The position numbers were made by a program, and so were the translations under genes. 17,412 nt of DNA. Source: Fimenecus sp964457415 (GTDB taxonomy: Bacteria; Bacillota; Clostridia; Oscillospirales; Acutalibacteraceae). The stretch's first letter is position 1. Every line of letters begins with the position of its first letter. Below the pieces are notes generated by a model, which did not search any database, was not told the DNA's origin, and was given only the letters and a program-made list of their open reading frames with translations. Shown here one piece after another: positions 1 through 6,635 of this stretch. The DNA is taken from assembly GCA_964457415.1 (NCBI GenBank), contig CAYWFB010000037.1, positions 1-17,412 of the forward strand. The letters run 5' to 3'.

Positions 1-107
1 AACTCGCGTAGCGAATATCACTCGGCGTGAGCCGAATATAACTGCGAAGCAATATCACTCGCCGTAGGCGAATAGAGTTGCGTGATACTCCGTTAAGAGT
101 ATCACGC
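1..107. repeat. Intergenic array of small palindromes (REP/MITE-like)
   Basis: Successive units of about 20 nt share an AATATCACT or AATATAACT spacer, each followed by a small palindrome: CGGCGTGAGCCG (about 24-35), GCGAAGC (about 45-51) and CGCCGTAGGCG (about 60-70). The element closes with a perfect 11-bp stem, GCGTGATACTC/GAGTATCACGC (80-90 and 97-107, loop of 6). It starts at or before the window edge. It lies downstream of the minus-strand MFS gene, but no T-run follows the stem in that direction, so it looks more like a dispersed palindromic element than a plain terminator. Repeats of this style are common between genes in gut Clostridia (recall, not searched). Confidence 0.6.
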
Positions 108-142
108 TAATGCAAGGTGGAATTTTTATTGTTTAAAATCAG

Positions 143-1531
143 TTATTCTTTTCTTTCAATGCTTTTTTCTTTGTCTTTCTTTAAGAAAGCGAGCATTGGG
201 ATGAAAATGAGTGCTGCAACGATTGCTGCGTAAAGGAACATAGCCTCTGTGGGAAGCACTTTTTCAGCACCGTTTTCCATATATGTAACATCTGAATTCT
301 TTGCCGCGATATTGCCGAGTGTGGGACCCACAACCATAGGAATGAGAACGAGGAAAATCATTCTGATACCCTGAAAAAGTCCAACCTTATCCTGCGGGAT
401 ATTGTCACGGACATTTGCAGCAAACTGTGTTGTGGTTACAATGTAACCAATCAAAACAGGTGCAACACCGATTATTACGCCCACAATATTCTTTGTTGAA
501 GAAAGAATTAAAAGACCAATAACAAGCAAAGCTACGCAGGGAATAAATGCGGCAGGCTTGTTCTTGCTTGCAATCTTCATAAAAATCACAATACCTGCAA
601 CTGCTACTGCAATTGCTATAACCGCAGGAATTATAATTCCTGCTGAAAGGAAATTGACGCCCTCATTTGCAGGGATAACTACCGAACCGAGATAAATGAA
701 AAGATATGGGAAGAAAACCTGGAATGCACAATTAAATGTACAGCCTGATGCAAGAATAAGATAAAGATTGCTGTTTTCTTTAACTACACTTGGTCTGAAG
801 CCATAGAAGAGGTCTGCCCAATAGCTTGTTTTTGGTGCAGAAGCATCTTCTTTCTTTTTGAACTTTTCGGGGTTTTCAATAAGGAAAATACCAATAATAC
901 CAACAAGTGTAACAAAAGCACCCAATCCAATAAAGAATGCGCTATATGAAATTACACCGCCCTGAGCCATAGAGCCAACAACCATAATTACTGCCATAGC
1001 AATAAAGCCCATAAATGTAAATGCAGTTTCAACCTTTGGTGTTGTTTCGGGAGTTGTAACGTCAGTTACCCACGCATTAAAAGCAGAGTCGTTACTTGTT
1101 GAGCCCATAAAGGTCATAACCATATCCATTACGATTACAATCCAAGCAGTTGCAGTAACGATTTTTGCAGGGTCTTCAAGCCCTAAAAGGTTTGCTACAT
1201 TATCCTTTGTGATAAATCCGAAAAGTGCGGTTACAATACCCCAAGCAATATATCCGAATGATATAAATGCCTTGCGGTTTTTCATCTTCTCACTAAGTGT
1301 GCCCATAATGAATGTGGTAACAACCGCCGTAACGGCCGACAATGTAACCATAATATTTACGGCATCTGTAAGAGTGAGATTTGCACCCATTGAGCCCTGG
1401 TCAAAAACCATATCGTTGAGGAATGTGTTGAAATACATATTTTCCACATTCCACGCAAGTGAGCCCATAAACATAAACAGAAGTATGCCTGCCCAGACGC
1501 GTTTCGTGAGTTGTCCGTTATTCTTATTCAT
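143..1531 (-). CDS. MFS transporter, probable sugar/oligosaccharide permease
   Basis: A 462-aa polytopic inner-membrane protein with about 12 hydrophobic segments. After the second segment, residues around 75-90 (GTLSEKMKNRK) match the major facilitator loop 2-3 signature, G-x-L-[SA]-[DE]-[RK]-x-x-x-R-[KR]. A charged central loop (PEKFKKKEDASAPK, around 220-235) separates the two halves. The ATG is preceded by GAGGTAG about 5 nt upstream. It begins 11 nt after the stop of the GH13 glucosidase, so the two are almost certainly one transcript, and the likely cargo is a small alpha-glucoside for that enzyme. The substrate is inferred from this neighbour alone. The fold assignment is firm; a GPH-type symporter is the main alternative. 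Confidence 0.85.
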   Translation of the reverse strand: MNKNNGQLTKRVWAGILLFMFMGSLAWNVENMYFNTFLNDMVFDQGSMGANLTLTDAVNIMVTLSAVTAVVTTFIMGTLSEKMKNRKAFISFGYIAWGIVTALFGFITKDNVANLLGLEDPAKIVTATAWIVIVMDMVMTFMGSTSNDSAFNAWVTDVTTPETTPKVETAFTFMGFIAMAVIMVVGSMAQGGVISYSAFFIGLGAFVTLVGIIGIFLIENPEKFKKKEDASAPKTSYWADLFYGFRPSVVKENSNLYLILASGCTFNCAFQVFFPYLFIYLGSVVIPANEGVNFLSAGIIIPAVIAIAVAVAGIVIFMKIASKNKPAAFIPCVALLVIGLLILSSTKNIVGVIIGVAPVLIGYIVTTTQFAANVRDNIPQDKVGLFQGIRMIFLVLIPMVVGPTLGNIAAKNSDVTYMENGAEKVLPTEAMFLYAAIVAALIFIPMLAFLKKDKEKSIERKE

Positions 1532-1542
1532 TTTTCTACCTC

Positions 1543-3216
1543 TTATTTAAAGTAATATACTCTTGTTTCATAAGGTCTTGTTACGAATGAGTTATCTGTT
1601 ACGGGGTTGAGTCGATAGTTGTTGAGCACAAGCTCACCATCTGCAAGATTGAAGCCCTCGGGAGCCTTGAACTGAACGCATTTTTCTGTGAATGAGCATA
1701 CAACTAAAAGTCTTTCGCCGTCAAGATTTCTTTCGTAAACATAAAGGTCATTACTGTTCTTATAATGCTCTTTGTAGTCACCGTAAATTGCAACCTCGTG
1801 TTCCTTACGGAATTTAAGAAGCTTGCGATAGTAATTAAGAATTGAATTCTCGTCTGCCTCAGCAGCGGCTACGTTGATTTCTGTGTAGTTGGGGTTAAGG
1901 TTAAACCAAGGCTCAGCTGTTGAGAAGCCTGCATATTCGCTGTCATCCCACTGAACAGGAGTTCTTGAATTTTCGCGTGAGCCTGCATTTGCCATCTTAA
2001 CGAATTTGTCACCCTTAATGCCAAGCTTATTGAACATAATCTGGTTATTAAAAGTAATCATATCCTTGAACTCATCAATAGAATGAAGCTCGATATTTGT
2101 CATACCAATTTCCTGACCCTGATAGATGAATGGAGTACCCTTTTGCATATAGCACATAGTTGCAAGCATTTTTGCACTTTCAACTCTGTATTTAAGGCTA
2201 CCATAACGGTCGATGATTCTTGGATGGTCGTGATTTTCAAGATAAAGAGTATGCCAAGCCTTGCCGTTCATTGCGTCATACCACTTCTGATAGCATTTCT
2301 TCATCTTTTTAAGATTGAATGGAGTTTTAATCCAGTCAGTCATAAAGCAATCTGCTTCCAAGTGGTCAAAGCTGAACATTGTTTTGAGTACCTGACCCTC
2401 GCCCTCTGTTACGAACTGAAGAGCCTTGTCAGTTGTAAGAAGCGGACCCTCACCAACTGTGAAGCAATCGTACTTTGAAAGCACATCATCGTGGAATTCC
2501 TTAAGATATTCGTAAAGGTGAGGACCGCAATTATAATGCTCCATACCGCAGGCAACGGGAATCGGAACACCGTTTGGAAGTCCCTCTTTCTTTGAAATGT
2601 ATGTAATAACGTCTTCACGGAAGCCGTCAACGCCCATGTCGAGCCAGAATTTCATAATATCCTTAACTTCCTGACGCACCTTGGGGTTATCCATATTCAA
2701 ATCGGGCTGACCCTTTGTGAATACGTGAAGATAATATTCGTCAACCTCGGGCACATATTCCCAAGCACCGCCCTCAAAGGTCGAGAGCCAGTTGTTAGGT
2801 GGCTTTTTGCCGTTTTTACCCTTGCCCTTGCGCCAGATATAATAGTCATGGTAAGGGTTATCAACGCTCTTGCAAGCTTCTTTGAACCACTTGTGCTCGG
2901 TTGATGTGTGGTTAACAACAAGGTCCATAAACACTTTCATTCCACGTTCGTGGCAACCAGCGAGAACTTTTTTGAATGTTTCCATATCGCCGTATTCAGG
3001 ATTAATGTCCATATAATCAGCAATATCATAACCATAGTCAGCGTTGGGTGATGGGAAAAGTGGTGAGAACCAGATAGCATCAATACCAAGGCTCTTTATG
3101 TAGTCGAGTTTTTCGTAAATACCCTCAAGGTCACCGATACCGTCACCGTTTGAGTCTTTGAAACTACGAGGCCAGATTTGGTAAACTACCATTTCCTTAT
3201 ACCAAGTTTTGTTCAT
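1543..3216 (-). CDS. GH13 alpha-glucosidase / oligo-1,6-glucosidase
   Basis: A cytoplasmic 557-aa retaining glycosidase of GH13 (subfamily 31 style) that hydrolyses terminal alpha-glucosidic bonds. Visible motifs: the N-terminal YQIWPRSFKDSNGDGIGDL with its Ca-binding loop (12-30), VVNHTS (100-105), QPDLN (170-174), GFREDV with nucleophile Asp202, TVGEGP with acid/base Glu256, and ENHD with transition-state stabiliser Asp330. Length is normal for the family. The frame opens further upstream to 3294, but those 26 residues translate an intergenic heptamer repeat. The ATG at 3216 has AGGGG at good spacing and starts exactly at the family's usual N-terminus. Val203 after the nucleophile is the residue associated with alpha-1,6 (isomaltose) preference; Thr is usual in maltases. 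It is transcribed with the MFS permease. Confidence 0.93.
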   Translation of the reverse strand: MNKTWYKEMVVYQIWPRSFKDSNGDGIGDLEGIYEKLDYIKSLGIDAIWFSPLFPSPNADYGYDIADYMDINPEYGDMETFKKVLAGCHERGMKVFMDLVVNHTSTEHKWFKEACKSVDNPYHDYYIWRKGKGKNGKKPPNNWLSTFEGGAWEYVPEVDEYYLHVFTKGQPDLNMDNPKVRQEVKDIMKFWLDMGVDGFREDVITYISKKEGLPNGVPIPVACGMEHYNCGPHLYEYLKEFHDDVLSKYDCFTVGEGPLLTTDKALQFVTEGEGQVLKTMFSFDHLEADCFMTDWIKTPFNLKKMKKCYQKWYDAMNGKAWHTLYLENHDHPRIIDRYGSLKYRVESAKMLATMCYMQKGTPFIYQGQEIGMTNIELHSIDEFKDMITFNNQIMFNKLGIKGDKFVKMANAGSRENSRTPVQWDDSEYAGFSTAEPWFNLNPNYTEINVAAAEADENSILNYYRKLLKFRKEHEVAIYGDYKEHYKNSNDLYVYERNLDGERLLVVCSFTEKCVQFKAPEGFNLADGELVLNNYRLNPVTDNSFVTRPYETRVYYFK

Positions 3217-3244
3217 AAAAATAACACCCCTATTTGTTATTAAG

Positions 3245-3273
3245 ATTATATACAAAATAAGTATAGCACATAA
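3245..3273 (-). promoter_or_regulatory. Candidate promoter of the GH13-MFS operon
   Basis: On the minus strand a perfect TATAAT (plus 3245-3250) lies about 29 nt upstream of the GH13 ATG, with a poor -35 (TTATGT, 3268-3273) at 17-nt spacing. The weak -35 would suit activator-dependent or catabolite-controlled expression. No clear cre-like operator was recognised. Confidence 0.4.
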
Positions 3274-3300
3274 AATGCAAAATGCAAAGTGCAAAGCGCA
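3273..3300. repeat. Four tandem 7-nt repeats (AA[A/G][T/C]GCA)
   Basis: AAATGCA, AAATGCA, AAGTGCA and AAGCGCA follow one another without gaps. They abut the presumed -35 region of the GH13 operon. They also generate the spurious N-terminal extension of the GH13 reading frame. Confidence 0.75.
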
Positions 3301-3316
3301 AAATTATTAAAATAAA

Positions 3317-3337
3317 AAGGACGAAAACCTCGTCCTT
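3317..3337 (-). terminator. Rho-independent terminator for the rubredoxin transcript
   Basis: A perfect 8-bp stem, AAGGACGA/TCGTCCTT, with a 5-nt loop. Read on the minus strand it is followed by TTTATTTTAA. It lies downstream of the rubredoxin gene and upstream of the GH13 promoter, so it separates the two transcripts. Confidence 0.65.
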
Positions 3338-3362
3338 AAAATACATAACTAAATTTTTGAGA

Positions 3363-3447
3363 AGATTTTTTGCAAGACAATCTTGCCGAGGCGAAGCTGT
3401 ATCGGATATACCGCGAGCCGAACGCAAGGCAGTATTGCAGAAAATCT
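3363..3447. repeat. 85-nt imperfect palindromic element
   Basis: The outer arms AGATTTTTTGCA (3363-3374) and TGCAGAAAATCT (3436-3447) are inverted repeats matching at 11 of 12 positions. Inside are a perfect GCAAGA-CAA-TCTTGC hairpin (3372-3386), TGCC/GGCA continuing the arms, and a central CGG-ATATA-CCG. Its centre (GAGGCGAAGC, CGAGCCGAACGC) is more GC-rich than the flanks. It carries no open frame of its own that I believe, and ends 8 nt before the rubredoxin stop codon. It resembles a small non-coding MITE or a structured 3' UTR element. Confidence 0.5.
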
Positions 3448-3455
3448 GCCAAAAA

Positions 3456-3614
3456 CTATTCTTCCTTTGCAAATTCTTCTTTGCTTACGTGACAAATCGG
3501 GCATTCAAAATCATCGGGCAAATCGTCAAATTTTGTGCCGGGGGTTATATCCATTTCAGGACAACCCGTCTCTTCGTCATACATCCAACCGCAAACCTCA
3601 CAAACATAAACCAT
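3456..3614 (-). CDS. Rubredoxin
   Basis: A 52-aa one-iron electron carrier, shorter than usual ORF cut-offs. It begins MVYVCEVCGWMYDEETG and has both metal-binding knuckles: Cys5-x-x-Cys8-Gly and Cys38-Pro-Ile-Cys41. Between them are the conserved aromatic positions (Tyr3, Trp10, Tyr12) and PGTKFDDLPDDF (25-36), the family's normal core. The 53-codon frame has GTGAGG upstream of its ATG. Length and Cys spacing are standard. The residue after Cys41 is His where most rubredoxins have Gly. Partners would be oxidoreductases for peroxide, superoxide or oxygen detoxification in an anaerobe; none is adjacent. It lies 66 nt downstream of the Cys-rich 79-aa gene on the same strand and could share its transcript. 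Confidence 0.9.
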   Translation of the reverse strand: MVYVCEVCGWMYDEETGCPEMDITPGTKFDDLPDDFECPICHVSKEEFAKEE

Positions 3615-3680
3615 AAAAATACCTCACTTCTGTTTTTTGTAGTTTATGTTTATGAGAAAAAAATATTCAAATAGGTTTTA

Positions 3681-3920
3681 TTATTTATCACGGTAATCCT
3701 CAAAATCTGTATCAGCACAAACATATTCGCCTGATTGTTTGTCAAAATGATAAGTATTATGAGTAAGAATTGTTTTTGAATAAAATTTTGCCTTATTCAG
3801 CACATCTGCCGTAATCCGTGTAAGTACCATATTTTTACAAATCCCGTGCCAATCAATTTCATCAGTACAGGTGCATTCATAAAATTTTTGATAAATGCAC
3901 ATTTTGTTATCGCATTTCAT
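3681..3920 (-). CDS. Small Cys-rich hypothetical protein
   Basis: A 79-aa soluble protein that I do not recognise. The first 28 residues hold five cysteines (Cys3, Cys8, Cys16, Cys18, Cys28) in the pattern C-x4-C-x7-C-x-C-x9-C, with ID-W-G between the last two. This resembles small metal-binding proteins common in Clostridia. The C-terminal half, around LTHNTYHFDKQSGEYVCADTDFEDYRDK, is polar and acidic. Evidence that it is expressed: AAGGA sits 6 nt before the ATG, a TATAAT lies 52 nt upstream, and no better frame overlaps. A zinc-binding or redox role is only suggested by the cysteines and by the rubredoxin gene downstream. Confidence 0.65.
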   Translation of the reverse strand: MKCDNKMCIYQKFYECTCTDEIDWHGICKNMVLTRITADVLNKAKFYSKTILTHNTYHFDKQSGEYVCADTDFEDYRDK

Positions 3921-3962
3921 AGATTTCCTTTTTTTATATTAAGAAAATTTTTAAATTCGCAT

Positions 3963-3997
3963 CTTTAACACAATTATAAAGATCTAATGTGTTAAAG
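3963..3997. promoter_or_regulatory. Perfect 9-bp inverted repeat around a -10 box (candidate operator)
   Basis: CTTTAACAC (3963-3971) and GTGTTAAAG (3989-3997) are exact inverted repeats 17 nt apart. A minus-strand TATAAT (plus 3973-3978) lies between them, and a CTGACT-like -35 sits just outside at 17-nt spacing. The promoter would serve the 79-aa gene. On the other side, 52 nt away, begins the remnant of a regulator gene reading the opposite way, the classic layout for an autoregulated divergent operator. Confidence 0.5.
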
Positions 3998-4048
3998 TCA
4001 GGAAAAATGTGGATTATTAGCACATAATAATTCTTGGAGATGACGAAG

Positions 4049-4132
4049 TTGAAAATATATAATTATGAGGGAAAGAAAAATATTTGTGGCAAAAGAGTTC
4101 GTGAAGCGCCCCTACATAGTTTCTGCTTCTAA
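4049..4132 (+). pseudogene. 5' fragment of an XRE/HTH-type regulator gene
   Basis: TTG at 4049, with TTGGAG 9 nt upstream, opens MKIYNYEGKKNICGKRVREA, after which the frame runs PLHSFCF and stops. I recognise the first 20 residues as the typical N-terminus of a Clostridia helix-turn-helix (XRE) regulator group, which normally continues with a Ser-Gln-rich HTH of 60 or more residues. Here everything after codon 20 is lost. The break falls at TTCGTGAAGCGCCCCTAC (from 4098), which differs by one base from the right half of the palindromic repeat at 15958-15977 and its flank. An ATG three codons upstream (4040) is in frame but has a poorer SD. The family call rests on memory of the N-terminal signature only. 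Confidence 0.5.
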
Positions 4133-4179
4133 ATTAATTTGATAGGTTAATTTCGAATTGCGAATTTCGCATTCCGAAT

Positions 4180-5106
4180 TTATATTTCCATTTCTGCCGT
4201 AATCATAAAATGGTCGGACACATAAGAATTATCCCATTTTTCATCGTGAACTGTATAATTCTTGATTTTCACCGTATCATCCGCAAATATGAAATCGATG
4301 GGACCAAGATAATCAAATGCTCCCCAACCGTGATAGGTAAGATTGTTTTTCATTTCTTCGTTTGTGTCGCAGGCATTATAAAAGCCTTTTTCTGTAAGTG
4401 TCTGCACCGCGGGACCGTCTGCATATTGATTAAAATCGCCTGTTACTACTATTGATATTACGTCGTATTTCGATTTCAGTTCATCAGATTTTTCAGCAAT
4501 CAGTTTTCCGCCTAAATTCTGCGCTTCAAGACTTACATTATCAAGATGTGTGTTAAAAAGTGCGAAAACAAACCCTGTTTCTTTGTTTTTAAGCACCACA
4601 TATGAGCAAATTCTGTGGCAACCCGCGCCCTCAAATCTTGATTCCGTTTCGGGGGTCAGTGAAATCCAAAAGGTATTACTCTCAAGTAATTCAAATTTAT
4701 CCTTAAGATAATAAATGCCGTTTATTTCAGAGGTTCTTTCCTTATCGTCACCGCCACGCTTTACGCCGTAATAATCGTATTGAGGCAAAAGAGTTTCCAT
4801 TTTTTCTGCCCAAATACTGTTGAGCTCCTGCACACCAAGAACATCAGGTAAAGTATAGTTGATTTGCTGTGCAAAAAGATGTGCACGGCGTGTGGTGTAT
4901 GTGCCCTCAAGCAGATTTCCCCAAGGTGCCGCAGTATTATAGCTTGCAACAAGAAGAGTTTTATTGTCATTCACTCTGCCATCAGCAGATTGCACCGACA
5001 CCTTGGGTGTCATCGGATAAACACCGAAAAATGTACCCACGGCAATACCGAGTGCTGACACTAACGCAACTGATGACAAAATTATTATTTTAGCCTTTTT
5101 ATTCAT
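4180..5106 (-). CDS. Membrane-anchored endonuclease/exonuclease/phosphatase family protein
   Basis: 308 aa with one N-terminal hydrophobic segment (about 7-29) after MNKKAK, so it is anchored or exported. The EEP fold motifs appear in order: Asn57 (SYNTA), Glu94 (GVQEL), His187 (FNTHLD), Asp224 and Asn226 (GDFN), Asp271 (PIDFIF) and the Asp298-His299 pair (SDHF). These form the Mg-dependent phosphodiesterase or phosphomonoesterase site of DNase I, sphingomyelinase and inositol-phosphatase relatives. The real substrate (nucleic acid, phospholipid or phosphosugar) cannot be read from sequence. Length is normal for exported members. AGAGGAAAG precedes the ATG. It is monocistronic and divergent from trkA; the downstream sequence to 4140 holds an AT-rich palindromic motif but no strong terminator. 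Confidence 0.88.
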   Translation of the reverse strand: MNKKAKIIILSSVALVSALGIAVGTFFGVYPMTPKVSVQSADGRVNDNKTLLVASYNTAAPWGNLLEGTYTTRRAHLFAQQINYTLPDVLGVQELNSIWAEKMETLLPQYDYYGVKRGGDDKERTSEINGIYYLKDKFELLESNTFWISLTPETESRFEGAGCHRICSYVVLKNKETGFVFALFNTHLDNVSLEAQNLGGKLIAEKSDELKSKYDVISIVVTGDFNQYADGPAVQTLTEKGFYNACDTNEEMKNNLTYHGWGAFDYLGPIDFIFADDTVKIKNYTVHDEKWDNSYVSDHFMITAEMEI

Positions 5107-5165
5107 ATTATCGTCTTTCCTCTTTCAGCAGGAGCAAGCCCTCTGCATTTTTATATTACACAATT

Positions 5166-5194
5166 ACTTTATCATAATTATTTTTATCAGTCAA
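5166..5194 (-). promoter_or_regulatory. Promoter of the EEP-family gene
   Basis: On the minus strand TTGACT (plus 5189-5194) is separated by 17 nt from TAAAGT (plus 5166-5171), about 60 nt before the ATG at 5106. Its -35 lies back-to-back with that of the trkA promoter, only 3 nt apart. Confidence 0.5.
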
Positions 5195-5197
5195 TTG

Positions 5198-5229
5198 TTG
5201 TAAAATCAAAAATATTGTGCTAATATAAT
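5198..5229 (+). promoter_or_regulatory. Promoter of the trkA-trkH-alr operon
   Basis: TTGTAA (5198-5203) is followed after exactly 17 nt by TAATAT (5221-5226); an overlapping TATAAT sits at 5224-5229. The predicted 5' UTR is about 35 nt, with AGAAGGT 7 nt before the ATG. Confidence 0.6.
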
Positions 5230-5267
5230 ATCTGTATAATTTTAAGTATTTTAAGAAGGTACGATTT

Positions 5268-6626
5268 ATGAAAATTGTTATCGTTGGTGATGGCAAGGTT
5301 GGTGCAACACTTGTTGAGCATCTCTCAGGCGAGGGTCACGATGTAGTTGTTATTGACCGCAACCCAAAGGTTATTGAGCAAATGGTAAACTCATTTGATG
5401 TTATGGGCGTTTGCGGAAACGGTGCAAGCTATGAATTACAGGTTGAGGCAGGCGTAGGTAATTCTGACCTTTTTATTGCCGCCACATCATCGGATGAGCT
5501 TAATATTCTTTGCTGTCTTATGGCAAAAAAAGCAGGGACAAAGCATACAACAGCAAGAGTTCGCAACCCCGAATATTTAAAGCAAATTCCATTCTTCAAG
5601 GACGAATTGGGTTTAAGTATGATTGTTAACCCCGAATATGATGCTGCAAACGAAATTGCAAAGGTGCTTCGTTTCCCCAACGCTATAAATATTGAAACTT
5701 TTTATCGCGGACTTGTGGACCTTGCCGAAGTTAAAATTGACGCCGGCAACCCCTTGTGTGATATGAAGCTTATGGATATTTTCAGTACCTTTAACATCAA
5801 GGTGCTCGTTTGTGCCGTTCAGCGCAAAAACGAAGTGATTATCCCACGAGGTGATTTTGTACTTAAAGCAGACGACAAAATTCACATTACCGCTCCCCGT
5901 GGTGTACTTGTAGACTTTATGAAAAAGCTTAAAATTTACAAGCACCGCACAAAAGATATTATGATTATCGGTGGCGGCAAAATGGGATATTATCTTGCAC
6001 GTCAGCTTTGCAGTACGGGCGGATATAATATAAAAATTATTGAAAACAATCTTGAGCGCTGCGAAAAACTCTGCGAGCTTTTACCTGAGGCAAATATTAT
6101 TAACGGAGATGGTACCGACCGCGCAGTTCTTCTTGAACAGGGAATTGAAGGACAGGATGCATTCGTAGCCCTCACCACCATTGACGAGGAAAACATAATC
6201 TCTGCAATGTATGCTTCATCTCTCGGCATCAGCAAAACGGTTGCAAAGGTTAACCGCGTATCATATCAGGTGCTTGAAAGCATCGGTATGGACAGTGCAT
6301 TCTCTTCAAAGGCAATTGCCGCAAACAGAATTATTGCATATGTGCGTGCCCTTGAAAATTCAGGCGAGGAATCAAGCGTGCAGACCCTTTACAAGCTTGT
6401 CGGCGGTCAGGTTGAGGCACTTGAGTTCAAAATAAACACAGATTTCTGGGGTGTGGGCGTTCCTCTTAAGGATTTAAAAATCAATCGCAATTCACTCATT
6501 GCCTGCATAATCAGAAATCATAAGGTGATTTTTCCGGGCGGTAATGACTGCATTGAGCTTGGTGACAGAATTGTTCTTGTAACAAAAAGTGACCATATCA
6601 GCAGTATTAACGAAATTTTTGAATAA
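5268..6626 (+). CDS. trkA: Trk potassium uptake regulatory subunit TrkA
   Basis: A 452-aa peripheral membrane protein that gates the TrkH K+ channel in response to bound nucleotide. It has the full duplicated RCK layout: an N-terminal Rossmann domain with GDGKVG (7-12) and acidic Asp30 closing strand 2, a TrkA-C domain around 140-220, a second Rossmann domain with GGGKMG (235-240) and acidic Glu259, and a C-terminal TrkA-C domain (about 370-452). Both nucleotide loops and terminal acids are intact, so both sites should bind NAD(H) or ATP/ADP. Length matches the family. It is the first gene of an operon with trkH (9-nt gap) and has its own promoter. Confidence 0.96.
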   Translation: MKIVIVGDGKVGATLVEHLSGEGHDVVVIDRNPKVIEQMVNSFDVMGVCGNGASYELQVEAGVGNSDLFIAATSSDELNILCCLMAKKAGTKHTTARVRNPEYLKQIPFFKDELGLSMIVNPEYDAANEIAKVLRFPNAINIETFYRGLVDLAEVKIDAGNPLCDMKLMDIFSTFNIKVLVCAVQRKNEVIIPRGDFVLKADDKIHITAPRGVLVDFMKKLKIYKHRTKDIMIIGGGKMGYYLARQLCSTGGYNIKIIENNLERCEKLCELLPEANIINGDGTDRAVLLEQGIEGQDAFVALTTIDEENIISAMYASSLGISKTVAKVNRVSYQVLESIGMDSAFSSKAIAANRIIAYVRALENSGEESSVQTLYKLVGGQVEALEFKINTDFWGVGVPLKDLKINRNSLIACIIRNHKVIFPGGNDCIELGDRIVLVTKSDHISSINEIFE

Positions 6627-6635
6627 GGTATTTGT

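Noticed and set aside
3217..3294. N-terminal extension of the GH13 frame (26 residues, hydrophobic, signal-like)
   Set aside because: It translates the heptamer repeat and the promoter region. ATG 3216 has a good SD and the family N-terminus.
3282..3674. Plus-strand frames of 130 and 77 aa across the rubredoxin gene
   Set aside because: They are antisense to a clear rubredoxin and span the palindrome and terminator. No SD or family resemblance.
4140..4176. AT-rich inverted motif (GAATTGCGAATTTCGCATTCC) as a terminator of the EEP gene
   Set aside because: The stem has mismatches and no T-run follows on the minus strand. It may be a repeat remnant but is not a convincing terminator.
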